This document shows, piece by piece, positions 1 through 11,285 of a DNA stretch of 64,000 nucleotides. Below the pieces are notes generated by a model. The model was given only the letters and a program-made list of their open reading frames with translations. It had not been told where the DNA came from and ran no database searches. The DNA is from Crocodylus rhombifer (Eukaryota; Chordata; Crocodylia; Crocodylidae), in NCBI GenBank assembly GCA_038503035.1, contig JAVSML010025531.1, forward strand, positions 981,031 through 1,045,030. The letters run 5' to 3'. The position numbers and the translations under genes were made by a program. The first letter of the stretch is position 1, and every line of letters starts with the position of its first letter.

Positions 1-1224
1 ACCAAATCTGTTCATCTAAGCATCCAGAAAAGAATAGAATGCAACCCACTGATGTATCCAGAAGTCTTCTGAGCAACATTCCAACAACTATTGAGCGCAT
101 AAGCTGATGACCATAGCATGTGAGATTACAGAACTCTCTCTTTAGGTTGTTTACATAATAGACTATTGTGTATAAAGTGTGGGTATGCATTCAATCTCTG
201 TCACTATGTGGTAATGGGGGGGTTGTGATATTTTCAGTGTTTATTCCATTTGGCTCACAAATCACTTCAGTTCAACAAAAACAACTACCAATATAAAGAT
301 TAAAAATATAGATAAGAAGGATAGCAGACAGCTTAATGCACCTCAAAAAAAACTCAGGGAGGCATCAGTATATACACTGGTGAACTTTGGTCTTGCTCTG
401 TCCTCAGTTATTTAAATTTGTGCACTAAAATCCAGTGCCCAATATAAAGAGCTACTCTGTTAACCACATCAAGCATCATTGGTGGTCTGCTTTAAACTAA
501 TAAACTCCCAGAGTATCCTTTCCTCCCAGTTAACTTTGTACTAGTTCTCATGTAATAGTTTAGATGGCTTTTGTACAAGCAACTCTTGCTCCCTTTATTC
601 CATGTTCATGGCTTTGTCTGTCCCTGCTTCAATGGCTAGCCACTCCTCTTACAACTGAGTAAGCATAAATTATGGGGAACCCCTCTTGAGGGCAAAAGTT
701 AAGGGAAATGGATGGCTTTTCCCTGCTGTTTTCATATGGTGGTGTTTAATTAATAAGCCAAAGACTACTGATTTTTTGAGGGGCTTCTGCTGGGAAGAGG
801 ACAACAATATCTATCCATTTATGGTCCTTATATATAACTTCCATCATCATAATACATAATATCTGTACACTATTTGGTATATTTATCCCTATTTATTGGA
901 TACTGAAGTCTGGCCCACTGCCACTTAACCCAGAAAAGCCCATAATCACAATAGGTTTCAAAATTAAAGTTCTCCAACTGCCTACAGATTTGCTTTTGGG
1001 CATACAGAGAGTTGTCTCAGTCTCAGTAGAATTGAGCAGCTAGGCACCTACCTAACTCCCATGCTTGCCAGGATCCACAAACCTGGCTTTCCTCCACCTA
1101 TCTTGAATGGGGGCCCCCCCATCCAACAGACGTTCTCACAACATACCTACCAGATTAGGCTGCATGCAAAATCTTTCAAAATAAAAGAAGGGACAAGACA
1201 GTGCCTCTGCTCTTCTTAATATAC
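1..1224. other. AT-rich non-coding stretch
   Basis: No open frame or RNA gene stands out. Around 960-1110 the complement reads like a degraded interspersed repeat (text resembling GTTAGGTAGGTGCCTAG), but I cannot classify it. The rest appears single-copy by eye. Confidence 0.4.
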
Positions 1225-1229
1225 AATAG

Positions 1230-1388
1230 TTTAGTGGTTAAAGCACCCACCAAGGGCGTGGGAGCCATGATTCAATGTCTTCCTTTGATTCAAACCCATA
1301 TTTTAGGTTTATATTGCATGGAATACATAAACAGTTCGTAGAATAGTGACTAGAACCCCAGACTCTCTCCTGCTCCCTAACCACTAGA
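1230..1388. repeat. Pair of tRNA-like SINE fragments in opposite orientation
   Basis: On the plus strand 1232-1298 has an A-box-like TAGTGGTTAAAGCA followed about 45 bases later by a B-box-like GATTCAAACCC, the layout of a pol III promoter in a tRNA-derived SINE. On the minus strand 1388-1345 reads CTAGTGGTTAGGGAGCAGG and then GGGGTTCTAGTCAC, a second A/B-box pair. No cloverleaf can be folded, so these are SINE remnants rather than tRNA genes. The family is not identified. Confidence 0.4.
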
Positions 1389-1395
1389 GGTGAAG

Positions 1396-4300
1396 TTACA
1401 CAAATTCATTTAGACCATACTAATGGATTTGAAACATGAGCATCTGCACGTGAAAACTTGTTAACTTATGTAAAGTGCCCTTAAAGTTACACTAATTCAG
1501 GCAAAGGTTAACTTTGGGTCATGCAACCTAACTCTTGTTGGGGCAACTGCATTCTGTTCCACAGAGATAAAATGAGAAATTTTCAGTCCTCCAGCATCCT
1601 AGGATGCACCACTCCCAGCCCTCTCTGCCAAGCCCAGGTGTCCTGCCATGCATTATATAGATAGCCAAGACTCAAAGTTTGTGGCACTTGGATCCATATT
1701 TCCCAACTCGAAGGTTAGCACCCTAAACATGGAAGTGTCTTTCCTCTCATACCAAAAAAATGGCCCGTACATCCATGTACTAGTTTAACTGGGGTTGGGC
1801 AAGAGAGGGCACTATCCCCAGGCACCAATTTAGGAGCTTGCACTCCAGCAGCAAGAGCATCCCCACAGCATTTCTTTTGCATCAGCAGCCAGTAAACAGA
1901 CTCTACTTGAAAAGCAAGAGCCAGGGTGGACAGAACACACAGCAGCTGCAGGAGCAGTAGCCAGGGTCTGTTTTGGGTAAGAGATCTATACCTCCCCTCC
2001 CCGCTACTTACTACACAAACTCTGCTTGTTACACCATTGTGTCCATGCCTCCACACCCCTATGCACAGCTTGCCTATGTTCGTTCTTCATGCTTTCTGCC
2101 TTGAAAACAATCAGGAAAGTAGATAAGAGCACTTGCAAGGCATTAGAGCTCTCATTGCAGTCCTTTGGGGTAATGTATTTATGTGCATAAAGTATAATTT
2201 ACTCCTTTGTTTACATAATCTGTACTGCTAAAGTAAGTTAGGAGTCACCGGTTGATACAATAAGATATATCCAGTTGGTAGCCCCACTTCGAGGGAGGGC
2301 AGCTTTCAAGAAATAGCTCTGTTTTATGAGTACGGTATATAAAAAGGTGAGCTGTGCTGCTTGTCTTAGGGTCCGTTTTATTGTGCGGTGGTACTGGAAG
2401 GCACTCCATGGAATGTTGTTTGCCACAAACATGCTAAGAAAGGGAAGGGTAAAATGGAGTGAAGTATGTGTCTGAGATTGTAGTTAGTATGTCATTAATG
2501 TGGCCATTAAGTTTTCATGTTAAAATTTATTATGCTGTCATTACAGCACTTTTCTTTCTGATGCATCAATCCACTACTACAGTACATATTTGTTGACATC
2601 TCATCTGTTTTAGGACAGCAAATGATTACAAGTTACCAAGGCAACTAATAAGCAGTATGCAAGGAATGGGCTGCAGAGATCTATTGGGTAGATAGCAAGT
2701 CAATGTTGTTTTTAATTTCAATTAAATTACACCTACTTCTCATGTCAGTTTCAGAAAGAAGTCACATAGCCATGTTCATTTAGAAAAGGAAATGAACAGT
2801 ATTTTGTGCATTGTACTGATGGAAAAATATATAAAGTTGTATTTTGCTAAAGGTCTTGCGTATTACAATTTTATACAGATAGCTTTCTATATTATGTGAA
2901 TTCGTGGGTTGTGTTCTGTCCCATTTGGTTAGACCATAAGACCAAGTAACCATGCACATGCAATTATAAAAATCACATATAGCAAGTGACCGGTCATCTG
3001 ACACCAAATCACATGCACCTGTCTCACACAATAATTATAGTATAGAAAGGTTTGAAACTTGGCATTTCCATTCCATTTGAGATTCCAGAATTTTGACCTC
3101 TGTTTTCATTTTAGAATGGCATAAAAAGGATTACAATGCTCTTCAAAACAATTTTTTGGAAAAAAAAAATAAACATTTGAGGACAATCAAAATGTCAGTT
3201 TTGATAGAACTCCTTGTCTTCAACTCAGCCCTTATAAAACATTTTGGAATTCTTATTATTCTTATTCTACAAATAAATTCCAAAAATTATTTTGGAATAA
3301 AAAAGTAAAAATTTCATACCAATACAGATGAAAAAGAATGTTTCAACTTTACTAAAAACCTTTGTTTGCTTTTCCCCCAAAAGTACATTTATTTAACATA
3401 TCCCCTCAAAAAGTTGCTGTTTCATTAAAATGGAATTTTCCCATTGAAAAGCCTTTCTACTAGTTTTACTATAATCCTTCTGCATGTGATAAAATGTACA
3501 CCTTTTTTCCCATAATCTCATCCTAAAGCTATTTTCCTTACCAAGAGCAGAGGAGCCTTCAATCAAATAACTTCCTTGATATTTGATACTTCAGAGACCT
3601 TGGGGTGGGTATGTGAATGTGTGTGCATGTGTGAAGGAGATAGACAGTGTGAAAATGACACCAGGGGTTACAGAAGAATCCTCACACCACCACAGAAAAG
3701 GAAGTTTCAGAAAAAGCAGGCCAGAAGATGCTTTAAACCTGAATAGAAGGCTTCCACTTAGTGTAGCCCAGGGCTGTGGAAGATTTGCACAAGTACACCC
3801 CATGATTCTGAATAATCAGATAGATTAATTATTTAAAATAGTTTTGTATAAATTAGTAGAATATGTAATTTTATTGTAGGGGTCTTTTTGTGTGATTTCC
3901 CAGTTGGTCTAATAAAATGTATCATTTTGGAACCAAGAGTTTTAGCTTTTTGTATATAATTTTATTGTATGCTTTTACCAAAAAACTCAAATCATGTTGT
4001 TTTATTATTATACTGTTCTTTGGTATCATTTTAGTAAATGCTATAAATAAACTACTGTTATTGCTAAAAGAGAGGCAAGCCATTAAGAGATATAATAATG
4101 GCCCATACCAGAAGCTGATATTGGCTGGGACCCAGTATGGTACCTGCAGGATGAACTTCAAGTACACTTGCCTATTGCCTATTTGTCAGGGTTTAGCAAA
4201 TTCTGGGATCAATATAAAACCCAAGGCATTACAGTGGGAGTGATGATTTGATTCTTCTCAATTTTGCAGAAAGACAACTTCTTCAGGTAACCAACATCTG

Positions 4301-5070
4301 TATATATACCTATTAAAAAGAAAAAAAAGAGGGGTGGAGGGGAAGGGGGAGTGCCAAAACTGTTCTCTTTCTGCCATTTCCTTTCCTGCTGCCTCACACA
4401 TGCAGAATGCCCTCCTAGCCTGAAACATAGTGTTTTACTAACTAGTGTTGCAGCCTCCAACTGTTCCTATGTTTTGAAATTTTATGTGCTCTATTCATAC
4501 TGGAATAGAGTATGAAACCATCACTCTTGGCAAAACTGCCAAGGAGTCAACAAACCAACTAGAGAACAGAACAAATGGTACGGCCACTTACATGCTGTTT
4601 TAATTGAACAGCAGTAGTCATAACATACTTGGAGACTGTGCTTATCTTTGTCCCTGTGGAAACAAAGGGATATGAATAGAACATACCCACAGTGTACTGC
4701 CTGGGAAAACAAAGCCCAGGAGTTTTAGAAGGCAATAAATGCATTCCTAGGGCTCTGATCAGACTAGTATCCAATCAATCCAGTTAGGTACAAACGTTTT
4801 TTGAGGTGTTTTTCCCATCATGCACTCAGCTGTCCCAATAACTGGCCTGACCTTGCAGCCTGTATCAGTAGGATTCCAGTATGAATAGAGCTCATGAAAA
4901 TGTTATCAGATAACGGTAACGTTCAAGAACAGTGTAGTAACTGGATATAATTCTATGGCCTGCCTTATATAGGACATCAGATTAGAAATATATTAATCCA
5001 GGAAAGAATTGAATTGCTAAACAACTTTTCATTAAAAAAATGTTGTCTAGGTTAAAGAAATATATGAAGG
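1396..5070. other. AT-rich non-coding stretch
   Basis: I see only short unsupported open frames, an A-rich run near 3160-3170 and a purine run near 4318-4350. No recognisable element, gene or RNA. Confidence 0.4.
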
Positions 5071-5073
5071 GTG

Positions 5074-5109
5074 TATTATTGTTGTTGCTGCTGCTTTATT
5101 ATTATTATC
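5074..5109. repeat. Compound trinucleotide microsatellite
   Basis: Successive runs of ATT, GTT, GCT and then ATT triplets make a short imperfect compound microsatellite inside AT-rich DNA. Confidence 0.7.
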
Positions 5110-5265
5110 ATTTTGGTCTGCTTTTTGACCAGTCCTGGAATAAAGTCCAACAAATGTCTACTACAAAATCAGAACTACAACCTCTAAAATGTGAAGGACT
5201 GGAGATTAATTAGAAGCTCCCTGAATGGTAAGCACTGTATTTAAGAAAATGTTCTGTATCTGATT

Positions 5266-6379
5266 ATGGTGGAAAAAACATATAATAAGCACTATGACAG
5301 GGGGCTTTCCCAAGGCCAGTCCAGTCATTGGCCCACGTACCTGTCTAGGGCAGTCTGTCCACCTGACTGGGCTCCTGGGCCTTATGCCCCTTGGGCCTCA
5401 GACTCCACTCAGTGGGCCTTGGCCCTCTTATCAGGGCCCATTCAATGGACCTGGACCCTGCCTCAGGCCACAGGCGACTGATGCTTTTTGAGTCGGGGGG
5501 GCATATGCCCCCCAGCAACCAGTCAGTGACCGTGGGGGGACCCACAACTGGTCACACTGACCAGAGGGAGTCCCCTCCTGAGACCTATCTCACTCACCAA
5601 AAAGCAGCCTCAGTGCTTCCCAAAGTGGCTGCAGGACTTCTAGAAGTGGTGGTGGCTGCTTCTGCTGGCAGCCCCACTCCCTGGCCAGCACTTGTGCACC
5701 ACCTGGGAGTACAGCCGCTTCACCTGGTGGCCCTGCTCCCTGGCCAGCACTCTCAGGGGGGGCATCAGCTCTCCCACCTGCCCCTCCTTTCTGTTGCCTA
5801 AGCAGCAAGTGTGGCCATTAGGGGGTGCACCGGCACTCTCAGGGGGCCCACATGCACCCCTGTGTACCCCCTGTGCATCACCACTGCCTCAGGCCCCCCT
5901 CATTGGATTTGGGCCCTGTGCTTGTCTGTTGGGGCTCCCATAGCCTTTCCCCTCCGCAGGGTATCCACAAGGCAGTGGGGGCTGCAGCTTTCCAATGCCC
6001 CACCCTTGCCTTTCACTGGGGTGGAACTGATGTGGCAGTTCCTGGAGACTGCCCCATCACAGGCAGCCCCACCATACCATCCAACTCCAGCAGGATGTAT
6101 TTTCAGGTATTAACCTGACCAGAAGGAATCTCCTCCACCCCATAGTTCCTACTTACCCTAGCCTCCAGGTATTCTAGGAGCAGCAGATCTCCAGCTGGGT
6201 GAAGTTACTTCAGCAGCATCCCTGGTCTTATATCCAGGCTGCCCATCCCTCAACCAATCAGGCAACCTCCTGTGGGACCGGCACCTCACCCAGCCTCACA
6301 GCACTCCCCACTCCACCACCTGAGTTGGCTGGAGGACACCAAATCAGTCCACTTTTCCACCATCCATCACCACCACCTC
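5266..6379. repeat. GC-rich unclassified repeat mosaic
   Basis: Base composition changes abruptly from the flanking AT-rich DNA to C/G-rich text full of CCCTGGCCAGCA-like segments. Several overlapping open frames up to about 136 codons exist on both strands; this is expected when stop codons are scarce, and none shows a domain I recognise. The block runs directly into the LINE remnant that follows, so part of it may be 5' LINE sequence, but I could not demonstrate reverse-transcriptase motifs. Confidence 0.35.
5496..5513. repeat. Perfect 18-bp palindrome
   Basis: GGGGGGCATATGCCCCCC is perfectly self-complementary. It is a G-run/C-run palindrome around an NdeI-type hexamer; no function is evident. 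Confidence 0.9.
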
Positions 6380-6383
6380 TACA

Positions 6384-6690
6384 CACTCATGTGCCATACT
6401 GTCCATCAACACCAAGTGGCAGGACCTGCTCAGCGAGGGTGTTGCTGGGGCACCCCAGTGGCTGAGTCTGTACTCCACCCTCATCCCATGAGCCACTGGG
6501 GATGTCAGCTGGTGGCTCCTCCATGAAGCCATCACCACAAGTATATATGTGGCAAGCTTCATGGACACCCCAGTCTCCTGCCCCTTCTGCAGACAGAGGG
6601 AGACCCTGGCGCATATGACCCTTGAGTGCACCAGGCTCTGCTCAGTGTCCTCCTTAGGCACACTTATTTTCATGTTTTGACCCTTTGACC
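6384..6690 (+). pseudogene. Tx1-like (L1 superfamily) LINE ORF2 C-terminal remnant
   Basis: Reading the frame through 6489-6690 gives ATGDVSWWLLHEA, then a zinc-knuckle-like C-x2-C-x7-H-x4-C arrangement (Cys codons at 6579 and 6588, His at 6612, Cys at 6627) in the context SCPFCRQRETLAHMTLEC. This resembles the extreme C-terminus of Tx1-type non-LTR retrotransposon polyproteins in fish and reptiles, downstream of the reverse transcriptase. The same frame is open upstream to about 6384 except for an in-frame TGA at 6489-6491. The EN and RT domains are not visible, so this is a 5'-truncated dead copy. Family assignment is from remembered motif similarity and could be wrong within LINEs; the retrotransposon origin is the firmer part. 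Confidence 0.55.
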
Positions 6691-6973
6691 CACACAACAC
6701 TTCTCTCCTGTTTTTCTCATTAGTTGTCCCAAGTACCTTGTTGTAGCATTCACCCATTAGCCCCCATACAATAGGGGCTACTAGTTAGCCAGGTCTTAGG
6801 GCCCACGGTATTTGAATGTTACAAATACACAGGCAGCCTTCTGGCTGCCATGTGACCACCCGATTTGGTCTGCTCCCACCTGCAGGCTGCTCTGCAGCCT
6901 GTTTAAGCCTTTAAAGTGGCAGGAACCCACAGGTGCATCTACATGAGACACATTAATGCTCCCTAGCTTAATG

Positions 6974-7060
6974 CAGGGGTGAACAAAATATGGCCCATGG
7001 GCCAGATCTGGCCCATGAGGCCATTCTATCCGGCCCGTGGGGCCCCTAAAGAATTTAGAA
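6974..7060 (+). mobile_element. hAT-like transposon terminus
   Basis: The sequence beginning CAGGGGTGAACAAAATATGG and continuing into GGCCCATGGGCC and CCGGCCCGTGG matches the usual 5' terminal pattern of abundant reptile and mammal hAT elements. No matching inverted end was found before the CR1 at 8.2 kb, so the element is truncated or its other end has decayed. GC-rich text from 7090 to 7780 may be its interior. Confidence 0.5.
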
Positions 7061-7781
7061 AATTAATATTTATCTGTCCTTGGTAAAAAATGACAGGAAC
7101 CAAGGCAGTACCCAAAGGAAACCTGGCAGGCTCCCACAACAGCAGGCCCCGCCCGGCCCTGGCCCTCCATCCAGAAACCCCAGCAGTCCTGGAACCATGT
7201 GGCTCCTCCGGTGCCAGAACCTCAGGTGAGTGGAGGGGTAGGCCAGGGGAGGACTGCAGGTGGGGAAGGGGCCCAGGGAAAAGCTGAGCCTGGGGAAAAG
7301 CAGCCCTTCCCCTACCCCCCTGCTGGTGCTCCCTGCTGCAGCCACTTGCAGCTCATGCAGGGCTGTCCTGAGCAGACACAGGCAGCACCACACAGGCTAC
7401 AAGTGGCTGCAGCATGGGGCGCTGGGCATGAGGTGGGGGCGGGACCGCTTTTCCTGCACTAAGCACCAGGTTGTAACCCACCCCCACAGCCAGCCTGGGC
7501 CCCATGCCAGCTCTGGGATCACCTGTGGGCAGCATCTGTAGCCTCCCTCACTTGCCACACCAGGCAGAGTTTGCTGCTGCTTCCAGCCTGGACCTCCTGT
7601 GCTGGGCAGCACAGAGGCAGCGGTGGCAAACATTGCCTGGTGTGGCAAGCGGGGGGGCCACAGCTGCTGCCACTGTGCAAAGTCCCAGTGGGTTACAAGC
7701 TGGTGCTGAGCACAGGGAAAAGTGGCCCCACCCCTGCCCTGTGGCCAGCACCCCACATGGGGCTGCCTATGCACTCCCCAC
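7061..7781. repeat. GC-rich unclassified repeat interior
   Basis: C/G-rich sequence with several overlapping short open frames on both strands and repeated words such as GCTGGTGCTGAGCACAGG. It probably belongs to the hAT-like element that begins at 6974 or to a further insertion; no coding motif was recognised. Confidence 0.3.
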
Positions 7782-7822
7782 TTGCCCTAACATAGTTATG
7801 CTATTGGTGACTGGTATGTGAA
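7782..7822 (+). repeat. 41-bp direct repeat, copy 1
   Basis: The 41 bases starting TTGCCCTAACATAGTTATGC and ending CTGGTATGTGAA recur exactly at 11643-11683. The flanking sequences differ on both sides of the two copies. Confidence 0.9.
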
Positions 7823-7929
7823 CCCTGAAAGATTTCTTTTGGGGGCTGTGACTAGCAGAGGTGTAATGATCTCACTTGAGCATCTTAGCAGGTGCTCCAG
7901 GGTCAGAGCATTTTAATTAGTGCAGGCTC

Positions 7930-8165
7930 CGATCTAACTAGCTCATCTAATTAAAACACTGACGCATCTTGTGTATTTAGTGTCCTGTGCTTCACAATGG
8001 TAGCAGAGGCACTTTAACTAATGCTTGTTTAAGAAGCAACCCCACTGACATTTTAGTTAAAGCACCTCCACCACCATTATTAAATGCGGGAATGCTGAAT
8101 GCACATGATGCCAAGGTTGCCGGAGTGTTCCAATTAGATTAATCAAGTCTTCTGCTTTCTAATCA
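7930..8165 (+). repeat. MITE-like interspersed repeat fragment
   Basis: The stretch TTTAGTTAAAGCACCTCCAC and the following 80 bases align by eye with 19915-20020, keeping the order TTAGTTAAAG, CCAC, CCATT, a GGGATGCT-like or GGAATGCT-like word, and AATTMG-like words. It therefore belongs to a dispersed family, probably a DNA-transposon derivative, judged from the shared outer motif TCTACATGAG near 6935 and 20070. Confidence 0.4.
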
Positions 8166-8194
8166 GGCATGTGTTTGGGATGGGCTCCACCTTT

Positions 8195-11100
8195 CCCCTA
8201 AAGGTAAGCATGTGTTCTCTTCCAGGTTGGTGAACCTCCTTCGGCGGGCTTTAAACTAGGCTCGTCGGGGGAGGGGGAAGATGAGGGCGGAGGAGACGAT
8301 GAACTACCAGGCCCAGCAACAGCCAGCGAGCCCAGACCAATGGTCAAAAGGGAGAAACAGGTAAGTGATGGGGGACGGGGCATTGCTGAGACTAGGGGGT
8401 CAGTGGGCACAACCGTTGGAGGTCTCAAATGCCTCTACACGAATGCTCGAAGTATGGGGAAGAAGCAGGAGGAACTCGCCCTCCTCCTAGCTGTCACCAG
8501 CCCTGACATAGTGGGGATCACAGAAACGTGGTGGGACTCTTCGCATGACTGGGCGGTGAGTGTCAAGGGCTATAGGCTATACAGGAGGGACAGGATAGGA
8601 AGGAAAGGTGGAGGAGTAGCACTCTACATCAAGGAGGAATATACTTCCTTGTCAATTAGCAAGGGGGCGGGGGGGGGGCACTCTGAGGTGCTCTGGGTTA
8701 GAGTAAAAGGCAGTCCAGGGGATAGAGACTTAACGGTGGGAGTCTACTTTTGACCTCCCAACCAGGGAGAAGAGCTCGACCAGGAATTCTTAGGTCAGCT
8801 CACAGAGGCAGTGAGGGCTAAGGATGTGGTCATCATGGGGGACCTGAACTTCCCAGACATCTGCTGGGAAGAGCAGTCAGCCAAGTCTGACCGCTCACGT
8901 CGGTTTTTAGCCAGAGTGCAGGACCTCCATCTAACCCAGGAGGTGCACAGCCCCACCAAGGGAGACGCCTTGTTGGACCTGGTGCTGGCCACGGGTGACG
9001 ACCTGGTGAGGGGGCTGCGGGTGATGGGCCACCTGGGAGACAGTGATCATCGCTTGCTGGAATTCACCATCCAGTGTAAGGTGGCAAAGGGCTGCAGCAA
9101 GGCAACAGCCCTAGACTTTAGGAGGGCTGACTTCAACAAGCTAAGGAGGATCGTTGGGGAAGCGCTGAGGACCCAGAGGGGAAGGGAGCCAGATGTCCAA
9201 GGTGAGTGGTTGCTCCTTAAGGAGACGATCCTCCATGCCCAAAGGGAGGTAATCCCAACAAGGGTCAAAGGGAGCAGGAGGGCACATAAACCCCCATGGC
9301 TCACTAGGAGCATCCGGGAATGTCTCCTTGCTAAAAGGGAGGCATACACCCAATGAAGGGATGGGGTCATCACCAAGAAGGACTATGTTACAGTCGCCCG
9401 AGGATGTAGGGGGGTAGTCAGGAAGGCCAAGGCAGAGATGGAGATAGGACTAGCTTCCCGGATTAAGGACAATAAGAAGTCCTTCTTCAAATACATAGGG
9501 GGTAAAAAGAGGGTCCCGGGTAATGTGGGGCCCCTGCAGGACACGATGGGCAACTTAGTTGTCATGCCAGATGACAAAGCTAACATATTTAACGATTTCT
9601 TTGCCTCTGTCTTCCTAAGTAGGGACCAGTTCAGCCACCTCCCTGCTGGACCCCCCTCGGGCCCCGGGAGAGACACGCCTGAGCCAGGGGTTAGCGAGGA
9701 GTTAGTTAGGGTACTTCTGGAGAGGCTGGACGTGTTCAAGTCCACTGGTCCGGACGATCTTCACCCTAGGGTTCTACAGGAACTGGCCGAGGTCATTGCG
9801 GGACCCCTGGCGCGGCTCTATGAGCACTCGTGGTGCTCTGGTGAGGTGCCGGAGGACTGGAAGAGGGCCAATGTGGTCCCTATCTTCAAAAAGGGAAAAA
9901 AAGAGGACCTGGGAAATTACAGGCCAGTTAGTCTTACCTCAATCCCGGGTAAGCTCTTTGAAAAAATTATCCTGGCACACATCCAGGAGGGCCTTGCGGG
10001 GGAATGCATGCTCAGGGGCAACCAACATGGGTTCATCAGTGGCAGGTCTTGTCAGACCAACCTGGTGGCCTTTTACGATCAGGTCACCAAATCATTAGAC
10101 GCAGGGGTTGCTGTGGATGTAGTCTTTCTGGACTTCCGGAAGGCTTTCGACACTGTCTCTCACCCTGTCCTCATCAAAAAGCTGGGAGACTGTGGTGTCG
10201 ATGCCCACACAGTCAAATGGGTCGCTAACTGGTTGGAGGGCCGCACCCAGAGGGTGGTAGTGGATGGGTTCTTCTCAACCTGGAAGGACGTGGGCAGTGG
10301 GGTTCTGCAGGGCTCAGTCCTCGGGCCCGCACTGTTCAACATCTTCATCAGTGACTTGGATGAGGGGGTAGAAAGCACCCTGTTCAAGTTTGCTGATGAC
10401 ACTAAGTTGTGGGGGGATGTGGGTGCACTAGAAGGGTGCAATAGGCTACAAGCTGACCTTGACAGGTTGCAACGGTGGGCGGATGAGAATAGGATGGGGA
10501 TTAACACTGATAAGTGCAAGGTGTTGCACATGGGGAGGAAGAACCGGCACCACACTTACAGGTTGGGGAACTCCCCTCTTGCCAGCACGGAGACGGAAAA
10601 GGATCTTGGAGTCGTCATTGACTCCACGATGAACATGGGCCGGCAGTGTGGGGAGGCAGTCAAGAAGGCCAACCGTACCCTGTCATGCATCCACAGATGC
10701 ATCTCGAGCAGGTCCAGGGAGGTGATCCTCCCCCTTTATGCGGCGCTGGTCAGGCCGCAGCTGGAGTACTGTGTCCAGTTCTGGGCGCCACACTTCAAGA
10801 GGGACGTGGACGATATGGAAAGAGTCCAGAGGAGGGCCACTCGTATGATCAGGGGTCAGCAGGGCAGGCCTTATGAGGAGAGGCTATGGGACCTGAACCT
10901 GTTTAGCCTCCACAAGAGAAGGTTAAGGGGGGACCTTGTGGCCTGCTACAAACTGGTCAGGGGGGATCAGCAGGTATTGGGGGAGTCCCTGTTCCCCCGT
11001 GTGCCGCCAGGAGTGACCAGGAATAATGGTCACAAGCTGGCAGAGGGTAGGTTTAGATTAGATATTAGGAGGTGCTACTTCACAGTCAGGGCGGCTAGGG

Positions 11101-11285
11101 CCTGGAACCGGCTTCCAGGGGAAGTGGTGCAGGCTCCTAGCCTGGGGATTTTTAAAAGGAAGTTAGATGAGCACCTTGCCGGGGTCATCTGACCCCGGTG
11201 CTATTTCCTGCCAAGGCAGGGGGTCAGACTAGATGATCTACCTAGGTCCCTTCCGACTCTAGCTACTATGAAACTATGAAACTAT
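8195..11285 (+). mobile_element. CR1 LINE, near full length (CR1-A)
   Basis: The element begins in or just before the ORF1/ORF2 junction sequence CGGCGGGCTTTAAACTAGG and ends in the CR1 3' UTR (GGGTCAGACTAGATGATCTA) followed by the tail CTATGAAACTATGAAACTAT. It holds complete endonuclease and reverse-transcriptase regions in one frame. Upstream ORF1 sequence is not seen, so the copy is modestly 5' truncated. CR1 elements insert by target-primed reverse transcription and usually leave no clear target duplication; none was found. Among the CR1 copies here it is the least damaged. Confidence 0.92.
8223..11192 (+). pseudogene. CR1-A ORF2 (endonuclease-reverse transcriptase), two nonsense codons
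   Basis: One frame runs about 990 codons without a frameshift. The apurinic-like endonuclease carries its expected residues: Asn in YTNARS (8442), Glu in ITETWW (8523), Asp and Asn in GDLNF (8841, 8847), and SDH (9042-9050). The reverse transcriptase shows FLDFRKAFD (about 10126-10152), the QGSVLGP block and the catalytic FADD (10389-10400), followed by the CR1-type C-terminal region to the TGA at 11190. Two premature stops interrupt it: TGA at 8751 (the expected residue is Arg, consistent with CGA to TGA by CpG decay) and TGA at 9354 (the paralogue at 56 kb has Trp). No internal ATG is required to place the start; 8340 is the first ATG but the frame is open upstream to 8223. As read, the enzyme cannot be made intact. 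Confidence 0.9.

Noticed and set aside
1230..1305. Functional tRNA gene
   Set aside because: A- and B-box-like words are present but no cloverleaf or anticodon arm can be formed.
5391..5801. 136-codon open frame in the GC-rich mosaic
   Set aside because: Overlaps other frames on both strands, low-complexity Pro/His/Gly-rich peptide, no recognisable domain.
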